The notes beneath the pieces were generated by a model, which was not told the origin of the DNA, ran no database searches, and saw nothing but the letters and a program-made list of their open reading frames with translations. Positions 1 to 5,251 of a DNA stretch of 12,160 bases are shown here, piece by piece. The stretch is from assembly GCA_900557435.1 (NCBI GenBank), contig USSH01000041.1, positions 1-12,160 on the forward strand, written 5' to 3'. The stretch is from an uncultured Coprococcus sp. (lineage in GTDB: Bacteria > Bacillota > Clostridia > Lachnospirales > Lachnospiraceae). Each line of letters opens with the position of its first letter. Positions within the stretch are counted from its first letter, which is position 1. The position numbers and the translations under genes are program-made.

Positions 1-85
1 AGTACTTAACCGTTTTTGTATAGAGGGAAGGTGTCACATCAATTGTAACCCTACAGGAAAAATAAAAACTCTGGTCATACATACA

Positions 86-114
86 TTGTTATTGAACGAA
101 AATTATGTTATAAA
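86..114 (+). promoter_or_regulatory. Candidate sigma-A promoter for the zinc-ribbon/hydrogenase unit
   Basis: A -35-like TTGTTA (86-91) and a -10-like TATAAA (109-114) are separated by 17 bases. This predicts a start near position 121 and a 5' leader of about 135 nt before the ATG at 258. The -10 matches consensus at 5 of 6 positions and the -35 at 4 of 6. A small hairpin (GTGC, loop aaa, GCAC) lies in the leader around 157-167. The remainder of 1-257 is AT-rich with no recognisable gene. The assignment rests on motif match and spacing only. Confidence 0.4.
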
Positions 115-257
115 TGGAAGAGGTGTGGTTGTACATAATAAATATTTATCATTGTGTGCAAAGCACCGATAAAATGCGGATGAAATGAAGAACATTTGGG
201 TGATCAAGAGAACGATATTGCCCGAGATGTTATTTCATTCCGGTAAGGAGTTTTGAT

Positions 258-527
258 ATGTATTATGTACCGGATAACACGGAGAAATGCGGATATTATG
301 AGTGTGCAAAATGTGGCACGAGATTTCTGAGCCTTTCACTGGATGAACTTGAGGAATGTCCTGACTGTGCGGCGGAGTGGGACCCGGAGATCGGACCGGA
401 CGAGGTGATGGAAGCCGAGGAGAAGACGGCAAAGCTCATAAAGATAGTAGAGGGCGCGGAAGATGTAGAGAAGATGGACGCGCTGCTCAGTCTGGCGATA
501 ACAGGCGGGGATTATAACTGGATCTGA
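258..527 (+). CDS. Small zinc-ribbon protein, function unknown
   Basis: This is an 89-residue, acidic, presumably cytosolic protein. The ATG at 258 is preceded by TAAGGAG (244-250) with 7-base spacing. Residues 11-37 hold five cysteines. C16-x-x-C19 followed by C34-P-x-C37 makes a rubredoxin-like or zinc-ribbon knuckle pair, with an extra C11. Residues 40-82 are rich in Glu, Lys and Ala and probably helical. The protein ends in an aromatic tail (Asp-Tyr-Asn-Trp-Ile). No catalytic motif is visible and I do not recognise a named family. It ends 64 bases before the hydrogenase start with no terminator between, so co-transcription is likely. An accessory, regulatory or electron-transfer role for the hydrogenase is possible but is inference from position. 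The four paired cysteines could bind Zn or Fe, and the sequence does not decide which. Confidence 0.8.
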   Translation: MYYVPDNTEKCGYYECAKCGTRFLSLSLDELEECPDCAAEWDPEIGPDEVMEAEEKTAKLIKIVEGAEDVEKMDALLSLAITGGDYNWI

Positions 528-591
528 TAAGCCGAATTTGGATTTGAATTGAGAGAAAATTAATTTACAGTAACAAAATAGAGGTAAACAC

Positions 592-2046
592 ATGATTACA
601 AATGACGCTACATTATTAAAGGTAAAGCACGAGGTGCTCTATGAGGTGGCAAAGCTTGCTTACGATGGTAAACTGGATGACGAGAGGGACAATCTTCCAT
701 ATAAGATGGTTCCCGGTCCTCAGCCATTTTTCAGATGTTGTATATACAGAGAGAGGGAGGTCATCAGACAGAGGATCCGGCTCGCCGAGGGCAAGGCACC
801 TGGTACGGATGACGATGGCAACGTTGTCCAGATCATCAACTCTGCCTGTGAGGGTTGTCCAATCTCCCGTTATGTAGTAACTGATAATTGCCAGAAGTGT
901 ATGGGAAGAGCGTGCCAGCAGGCGTGCCGCTTCGGAGCTATCAGCATGGGACGAGACAAATCATATATCGACCCTTCAAAGTGTAAGGAGTGTGGACAGT
1001 GTGCAAAGGCATGTCCATACAATGCCATTGCGGATCTGATGAGACCTTGCATAAAGAGCTGCCCGGTCGGTGCTATCTCCGTGGCTGAGAACGGAACTGG
1101 TATTGCAGTCATAGATAAGGACAAATGTATAGACTGCGGTTCTTGTATTCACAAGTGTCCATTTGGAGCTATAGGATCAAAGTCTTATATAGTAGATATA
1201 ATAAATGACATGAGAGCCGGCAAGAAGGTATTTGCCATGTTTGCACCTGCGACATATGGACAGTTTGGTGCGGATATCACGATGGCGAGCTGGAGAACAG
1301 CCATGAAGAAGATCGGCTTCTACGATGCAGTCGATGTAGGCCTCGGAGCTGATATGACAGCCATGGCTGAGGCTAAGGAGTGGATGGAGGCCAAGGCAGA
1401 GGGCAAGAAAAAGACCACGTCTTGCTGCCCTGCATTTAAGCTCCTGGTGGAGAAGCATTTTCCAGAGCTGGCAGACAGGGTATCCGAGACGGTATCTCCT
1501 ATGTGTGCAGTTTCGAGATACATCAAGGAGAACTATGAGGATGCCGTTACGGTATTTATCGGACCTTGCATAGGCAAGAAGGCAGAGAGTGCAGCCGGTG
1601 AGAAAGAGTCTGCAGATTACGCGCTGACCTACGGAGAGATCAGAGCCATGCTGAGGGCGAAGGAGGTCAAGCTGGAGCCGGAGGCAGAGGACAACGACCA
1701 GTCCACACTGTTTGGAAAGAAATTTGCAAATGCAGGCGGAGTCACAGCGGCAGTCATAGAGAGCATGAAGGAGCTCGGCTGCGAGGATGAGGTGAAGGTA
1801 TGCAAATGCGATGGCATTGATGCCTGTAAGAAAGCGCTCACACTTATGAAGTTCAACAGATTCCAGGATGACTTCATGGAAGGCATGGCATGCGAGGGGG
1901 GCTGCGTGGGCGGTCCATCAAGACACAGGGATCCAAACATGGCGATGCGCGACAGAAAAACAGCCCTTGATAACTCTACGGATATCAACATCACAGAGAA
2001 TCTGGAGAAGCAGGGCGCAGACAAGATCGATATGGTGAGAGATTAA
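592..2046 (+). CDS. [FeFe]-hydrogenase, group B type, with N-terminal ferredoxin-like Fe-S domain
   Basis: A 484-residue iron-sulfur enzyme predicted to interconvert protons and H2 at an H-cluster, with ferredoxin the likely electron partner; it is cytosolic. The N-terminal 200 residues carry many cysteines: C86/C89, C100-x2-C103-x4-C108-x3-C112, C131-x2-C134-x2-C137-x3-C141-P, C153-x3-C157-P and C179-x2-C182-x2-C185-x3-C189-P, enough for three or more [4Fe-4S] clusters. The H-cluster motifs are L1 TSCCPAF (276-282), L2 GPCIGKK (324-330) and L3 MACEGGC (432-438). These supply the expected C279, C326, C434 and C438, plus C278 at the proton-transfer position. TSCCPAF and PCIGKK, instead of the group A forms TSCCPGW and MPCTxKK, point to the group B (B1/B3-like) monomeric family, whose usual length this matches. 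No [FeFe]-maturation genes (hydE, hydF, hydG) are in the window. The start is supported by GAGGT just upstream of the ATG. Confidence 0.92.
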   Translation: MITNDATLLKVKHEVLYEVAKLAYDGKLDDERDNLPYKMVPGPQPFFRCCIYREREVIRQRIRLAEGKAPGTDDDGNVVQIINSACEGCPISRYVVTDNCQKCMGRACQQACRFGAISMGRDKSYIDPSKCKECGQCAKACPYNAIADLMRPCIKSCPVGAISVAENGTGIAVIDKDKCIDCGSCIHKCPFGAIGSKSYIVDIINDMRAGKKVFAMFAPATYGQFGADITMASWRTAMKKIGFYDAVDVGLGADMTAMAEAKEWMEAKAEGKKKTTSCCPAFKLLVEKHFPELADRVSETVSPMCAVSRYIKENYEDAVTVFIGPCIGKKAESAAGEKESADYALTYGEIRAMLRAKEVKLEPEAEDNDQSTLFGKKFANAGGVTAAVIESMKELGCEDEVKVCKCDGIDACKKALTLMKFNRFQDDFMEGMACEGGCVGGPSRHRDPNMAMRDRKTALDNSTDINITENLEKQGADKIDMVRD

Positions 2047-2131
2047 AAAGATTGATCGATCATGAAAGGATAAGTTGTCGTCAGGGGCAGCCTTGGGGAC
2101 GGCAGATGTTCATTTACAGGAGGATGGCAAC

Positions 2132-2290
2132 ATGGCGACAGGCATGATATTTGTGATATGTGTGCTGATATTCGTGGGTGTGTCGGTTCTCACTGCGATA
2201 TTTGTATACAAATCACAGATGCGCAAGAGGAGAATGCAGCAGGACAAGCATCAAATGCAGGACCACAACTCGCAGCAGAATGTCAGGTAA
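2132..2290 (+). CDS. Small single-pass membrane protein (52 residues), function unknown
   Basis: The ATG at 2132 follows a perfect AGGAGG (2118-2123) with 8-base spacing, which makes it a far better start than the in-frame TTG at 2075. Residues 4-26 are a continuous hydrophobic stretch (Met, Ile, Phe, Val, Cys, Leu) long enough for one membrane span. It is followed by a basic segment (K27, R31, K32, R33, R34) and a Gln/His/Asp-rich polar tail. The positive-inside rule predicts an extracytoplasmic N-terminus and a cytoplasmic tail. It starts 85 bases after the hydrogenase stop, with no terminator between, and is followed directly by a strong terminator, so it is probably the last gene of the hydrogenase unit. 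I do not recognise a family. A membrane tether or small regulator is speculation. Confidence 0.65.
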   Translation: MATGMIFVICVLIFVGVSVLTAIFVYKSQMRKRRMQQDKHQMQDHNSQQNVR

Positions 2291-2327
2291 TGAATTAATA
2301 TAAGTATGATAAATTTATAAAATGTTG

Positions 2328-2387
2328 GGCGTATGCCAGATTGTGCGTGCCGGAACTCCGGATGCACTCTCCGGCATACGCCTTTTT
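2328..2387 (+). terminator. Rho-independent terminator after the hydrogenase unit
   Basis: The arms GGCGTATGCC (2328-2337) and GGCATACGCC (2373-2382) are perfect reverse complements, followed at once by TTTTT (2383-2387). The long loop folds again: GTGC and CCGG pair with CCGG and GCAC around an AACT tetraloop, giving one tall two-tier hairpin. It lies 38 bases after the stop of the small membrane protein and separates the hydrogenase unit from the repeat array and the acyl-CoA synthetase unit. Confidence 0.8.
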
Positions 2388-2406
2388 GTGCGCCGCGGGC
2401 ACCAGG

Positions 2407-2570
2407 GGGCCGAATGGGGACGGAGGTACCTGTCCCCTTTTGGGGAAATGTGTGAAAAACCGGTAAAAACGGGCCGAATGGGGACGGAGGTACCTGTCCC
2501 CTTTTGGGAAAATTCGCGAAAAACCGGTAAAAACGGGTCGAATGGGGACGGAGGTACCTGTCCCCTTTTG
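2407..2570 (+). repeat. Tandem 64-bp repeat array with GGGGAC...GTCCCC palindromes
   Basis: Three copies of a 30-base core begin at 2413, 2477 and 2541, exactly 64 bases apart. Each contains GGGGAC (2416-2421, 2480-2485, 2544-2549), the self-complementary AGGTACCT, then GTCCCC (2432-2437, 2496-2501, 2560-2565) and TTTTG. Spacers between cores are also largely conserved, sharing GAAAAACCGGTAAAAACGGG, so the unit is a true 64-bp tandem repeat of about two and a half copies, starting GGGCCGAAT at 2407. Each core folds into a hairpin followed by TTTT on the + strand, resembling a small terminator. From memory, GGGGAC/GTCCCC palindromes of this kind are scattered repeats in many clostridial genomes and behave like REP-type elements. 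No transposase is present here. Confidence 0.93.
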
Positions 2571-2624
2571 CAGGGAAAATGGCGGGGGGATATGTGAAAA
2601 TAGATTAAAATATTTATTTTTTTG

Positions 2625-2652
2625 TTGACATGATAAAGAGATATGATAATAT
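2625..2652 (+). promoter_or_regulatory. Candidate promoter of the acyl-CoA synthetase/thioesterase unit
   Basis: A consensus -35 TTGACA (2625-2630) and a -10-like TAATAT (2647-2652) are separated by 16 bases, preceded by an A/T-rich stretch with a run of Ts (2616-2623) like an UP element. A start near 2660 leaves a leader of about 210 nt before the ATG at 2873. Overlapping TATGAT and GATAAT hexamers (2642-2650) are too close to this -35. Confidence 0.55.
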
Positions 2653-2658
2653 ATGGAT

Positions 2659-2842
2659 GTAGTAATTGAAACTACGTGTAAAGTTAATTGAAGACGTAAA
2701 TCAAAGTAACGTTTATTTTGATTGCTAGATAAAATTACGAACTTAGAAGACTTTTTATACTAAGTTAATACGTAATGTGACAAGAAACGGCATGTATCGC
2801 TGATGCTAAGAGGCGGAAAAGTCGTTTTACCATATATATCAT
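2659..2842 (+). promoter_or_regulatory. Long structured 5' leader upstream of the acyl-CoA synthetase, unidentified
   Basis: This non-coding leader can form several hairpins. GTAGT/ACTAC (2659-2663/2671-2675) lies at the very 5' end. TCAAAGTAA/TTATTTTGA (2701-2709/2713-2721) is a 9-bp stem with one G-U and a 3-base loop. TTACG+AACTTAG / CTAAGTT+CGTAA (2735-2746/2760-2775) is a 12-bp stem interrupted only by a 4-base bulge. A weaker GCAT/ATGC hairpin and a GGCGGAAAAGTCGTTTT stretch follow before the ribosome binding site. I do not recognise a known riboswitch: no T-box AGGGTGGNACCGCG motif and no c-di-GMP, THF, ZTP or preQ1 core. It could be regulatory RNA or simply a structured AT-rich leader. 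Confidence 0.35.
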
Positions 2843-2872
2843 TAGAACTTATAGTTTATGGAGGAAATAAGA

Positions 2873-4549
2873 ATGTCAACAGAAATGAGACCAGAGCAGG
2901 GAATAGCAGGAAAGTTCGTGAGATCAGCACTTGATGAGAATGGAGTTCTCAGCAAGATAGAGTTCACCAACAGCGAGAAGTTCAACTTCGCATACGACGT
3001 AATGGATGCTCTGGCAGATAAGGAACCTGATCAGACAGCGCTCATCTATGTGTCAAAGGACAGAACAGTCGAGAAGAAATTCACATTCCAGGATATCAAG
3101 GATTATTCCAATAGAGCAGCAAATTACTTCAAGAGCCTGGGTATAAAGAAGGGTGACAAGGTGATGCTTGTGTTAAAGAGACATTACCAGTACTGGTTCA
3201 CCATGATGGCACTCCACAAGATCGGTGCCATAGCTATACCGGCGACAAATATATTAAAGGCAACAGATTATCAGTACAGAATTGAGGCAGCAGGTGTATC
3301 AGCGGTTGTGTGCACATCAGATGATGGGATCACAGCATCGATAGATACATTTGCGGATGACAAGCTGACAAAGATAGTTGTGAATCATCCTGCGGACGGA
3401 TGGAACTTCTTTGATGAGGGAATCATGGAGTGCAGCACTGAGTTCCCAAGGCCTACAGGTGAGGATGCCGTAGGAGGAAAGGACGACATACTGTTCGTCA
3501 TGTTCACATCGGGAACGACCGAGCATCCAAAGATGGTTGCACACAATCATCTGTACCCGCTTGGACATTACATCACAGCGAAATACTGGCACTGCAATAA
3601 GCCGGGTGAGGTTCATCTCACAGTTTCAGATACAGGCTGGGGTAAGGCACTCTGGGGCAAGCTTTACGGACAGTGGCTGTGCGAGGCGTGTGTATTTGTA
3701 TTTGACTTTGATACATTCAGCGCAGACACGATATTCAAGCTCATTGAGAAGTATCATATCTCAACATTCTGTGCACCTCCAACACTGTACAGAATCCTTA
3801 TCCGTATGGATATGAGCAAATACAACCTCTCGTCCCTCAGATACTGCACAACGGCAGGTGAGGCGCTTAACCCAGAGGTGTTTGATGTATTTAAGGAGAA
3901 GACAGGATTCACTATATATGAAGGATTTGGTCAGACAGAGACGACACTTACCATTGGAAACCTTGAGAATACAACTCCGAGACCGGGTTCAATGGGTAAG
4001 GCAAGCCCAATGTATGACGTGAGGATCATGAAGGCAGACGGAACATTTGCAGCACCTGGTGAGACAGGCGAGATTGTTATCAACATCGCAGACGGCGCAC
4101 CGGACGGACTGTTCATGGAATACTACAGGGATCCACAGAGAACAGCCGAGGTTATGCATGACGGTTTCTATCACACTGGTGATACAGCTTACCAGGATGA
4201 GGATGGATATTTCTGGTTCGTTGGACGTGTGGATGATATCATCAAGGTTGCAGGCTACAGAGTAGGACCTTTCGAGATAGAGAATGAGATCATGAGGATC
4301 CCTTATGTCCTCGAGTGTGCAGTTACATCAGTGCCTGACAGCACGAGAGGCCAGGCAATCAAGGCAACCATCGTTCTCACAGAGGGCACGGTTGGCGATG
4401 AGAACCTCAAGAAAGAGCTCAAGAGATACTTCAAGGAGAACATCGCAAGCTACAAGAGACCTAGAGTTATCGAGTTCGTTGATGAGATGCCAAAGACCAT
4501 CAGCGGCAAGGTAAGACGTGTTGAGATCAAGGAAAAGGACTGGAAGTAA
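2873..4549 (+). CDS. Acyl-CoA synthetase (AMP-forming), medium-chain (MACS)-like
   Basis: A 558-residue adenylate-forming enzyme: carboxylate + ATP + CoA to acyl-CoA + AMP + PPi, cytosolic. The start is the ATG at 2873, with GGAGG (2860-2864) 8 bases upstream. The in-frame ATG at 2858 overlaps that site and has none of its own. ANL-superfamily motifs occur in order: phosphate loop FTSGTTEHPK (211-220), SDTGWGKALWGKLYG (252-266) as in MACS enzymes, YEGFGQTET (349-357), YHTGD (433-437), GRVDDIIKVAGYRVGPFEIE hinge (451-470), and C-terminal PKTISGKVRR with the adenylation lysine K546. Length matches acetyl-/medium-chain synthetases (about 540-570). One oddity is E217 where this loop usually has Gly (TSGTTGxPK). 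The substrate is not determined by sequence; a short/medium-chain or aromatic acid is likely. A thioesterase gene follows after 22 bases, so the two are co-transcribed. Confidence 0.92.
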   Translation: MSTEMRPEQGIAGKFVRSALDENGVLSKIEFTNSEKFNFAYDVMDALADKEPDQTALIYVSKDRTVEKKFTFQDIKDYSNRAANYFKSLGIKKGDKVMLVLKRHYQYWFTMMALHKIGAIAIPATNILKATDYQYRIEAAGVSAVVCTSDDGITASIDTFADDKLTKIVVNHPADGWNFFDEGIMECSTEFPRPTGEDAVGGKDDILFVMFTSGTTEHPKMVAHNHLYPLGHYITAKYWHCNKPGEVHLTVSDTGWGKALWGKLYGQWLCEACVFVFDFDTFSADTIFKLIEKYHISTFCAPPTLYRILIRMDMSKYNLSSLRYCTTAGEALNPEVFDVFKEKTGFTIYEGFGQTETTLTIGNLENTTPRPGSMGKASPMYDVRIMKADGTFAAPGETGEIVINIADGAPDGLFMEYYRDPQRTAEVMHDGFYHTGDTAYQDEDGYFWFVGRVDDIIKVAGYRVGPFEIENEIMRIPYVLECAVTSVPDSTRGQAIKATIVLTEGTVGDENLKKELKRYFKENIASYKRPRVIEFVDEMPKTISGKVRRVEIKEKDWK

Positions 4550-4571
4550 GTCAGAAATCAGGTGAAGAAAA

Positions 4572-5030
4572 ATGATAGATATAGATATGAGTAAGATCAA
4601 GCCATATGAGAGATCGGTTTATTATTATGAAACGGACAGGATGCAGATAGTACACCACTCCAATTACATCAGATGGATCGAGGAGGCAAGGCTGGACTGG
4701 ATGACGCAGATAGGCTGGGATTACAAGTCCATCGAGGATGATGGATATATAATTCCTGTGCTCGGTGTGACGGCTGAGTATAAGAGCATGTGCCACTTCG
4801 GCGATGACGTGCTGATACATGTCAGCCTTTCGGAGTATACAGGTGTCCGCGTAGGCTTTTCATATGAGATCGTGGACAAGAAGACAGGCGAGCTCAGAAC
4901 ACTTTGTACAAGCTCACATTGTCTGCTGGATGGCAACAACAAGCTTGTGTTCATCAGAAAGGCATATCCTGAGCATGATAAGCTGTTTAAGGAGCTGCTT
5001 GAGGATTACAAGAAACGCCAGAGTAAATAA
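4572..5030 (+). CDS. Acyl-CoA thioesterase, hot-dog fold, YbgC/4HBT type
   Basis: A 152-residue cytosolic protein of the 4-hydroxybenzoyl-CoA thioesterase family, predicted to hydrolyse an acyl-CoA to acid and CoA. The signature is near the N-terminus: YYYETDRMQIVHHSNY (17-32), with the putative catalytic D22, H28/H29 and N31, followed by the helix IRWIEEARLDW (33-43). The rest alternates beta strands as expected of one hot-dog domain (for example VLIHVSLSEY and VGFSYEIVD), ending in a charged helix. Length is normal for YbgC-like enzymes (130-150). The ATG follows AGGTGA (4560-4565) with 6-base spacing. It lies 22 bases after the acyl-CoA synthetase and is followed by a terminator, so the pair forms a two-gene operon able to make and break a CoA ester, probably of the same acid. 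Substrate is unknown. Confidence 0.88.
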   Translation: MIDIDMSKIKPYERSVYYYETDRMQIVHHSNYIRWIEEARLDWMTQIGWDYKSIEDDGYIIPVLGVTAEYKSMCHFGDDVLIHVSLSEYTGVRVGFSYEIVDKKTGELRTLCTSSHCLLDGNNKLVFIRKAYPEHDKLFKELLEDYKKRQSK

Positions 5031-5086
5031 ACAGAGTTATTGTCTGGTTTAGAAATAATTTAATATTGTATTAATTGATGGTTAGT

Positions 5087-5132
5087 AATAGCTGGTAAAA
5101 TTGTTTATGTAACTTTTTTATCAGCTATTTTT
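5087..5132 (+). terminator. Rho-independent terminator after the thioesterase gene
   Basis: Arms at 5087-5100 (AATAGCTGGTAAAA) and 5116-5129 (TTTTATCAGCTATT) pair over 14 bp with a single G-U, around a 15-base loop. The right arm runs into TTTTT (5128-5132). Located 57 bases after the thioesterase stop, it ends the synthetase/thioesterase operon. Confidence 0.8.
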
Positions 5133-5185
5133 ATCTATTTAACCATGTAATCAGTTAAAACATCCTTTTTATATTATGGCGTAAA

Positions 5186-5194
5186 TGCTATAAT
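5186..5194 (+). promoter_or_regulatory. Extended -10 promoter of the GGDEF/EAL gene
   Basis: TGCTATAAT (5186-5194) is a perfect extended -10 (TGnTATAAT). A -35 at the right distance is poor (TTTTTA, 5166-5171), as often seen with extended -10 promoters. A start near 5200 gives a leader of about 50 nt to the TTG at 5252 and would leave almost no leader for the GTG at 5207, which helps decide the start codon. Confidence 0.6.
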
Positions 5195-5251
5195 GGAAAC
5201 GGTTGCGTGGGAATATATGGCAGGCTGGATGCTGCTGCAAGGAGGGATCTT

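Noticed and set aside
86..101. A Rex-type redox operator (TTGTTA half site) over the -35 of the hydrogenase unit.
   Set aside because: Only one half site matches; the expected inverted half TAACAA is absent (TTGAACGAA follows).
2..172. An open frame from the window start to TAA at 170-172, possibly the tail of an upstream gene.
   Set aside because: The 56 codons give a low-complexity, unfamiliar peptide, the region is AT-rich and overlaps the candidate promoter at 86-114. Chance openness is plausible, though a real gene end cannot be fully excluded.
2407..2570. The regularly spaced palindromes as a possible CRISPR array.
   Set aside because: The spacers are nearly identical to each other rather than unique, there are only three cores, and no cas gene is present.
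2322..2597. A + strand open frame of 91 codons across the terminator and the tandem repeats.
   Set aside because: It begins inside the terminator hairpin, has no ribosome binding site and consists mainly of translated palindromic repeats; the peptide repeats follow from the DNA repeats.
2659..2872. A c-di-GMP riboswitch or T-box in the leader of the acyl-CoA synthetase, suggested by the nearby GGDEF/EAL gene.
   Set aside because: None of the conserved core sequences of these RNA classes could be found; the leader is reported only as unidentified structure.
5207..5251. GTG at 5207 as the start of the GGDEF/EAL gene.
   Set aside because: It has no ribosome binding site and lies within a few bases of the predicted transcription start, whereas the TTG at 5252 has AAGGAGG at ideal spacing.
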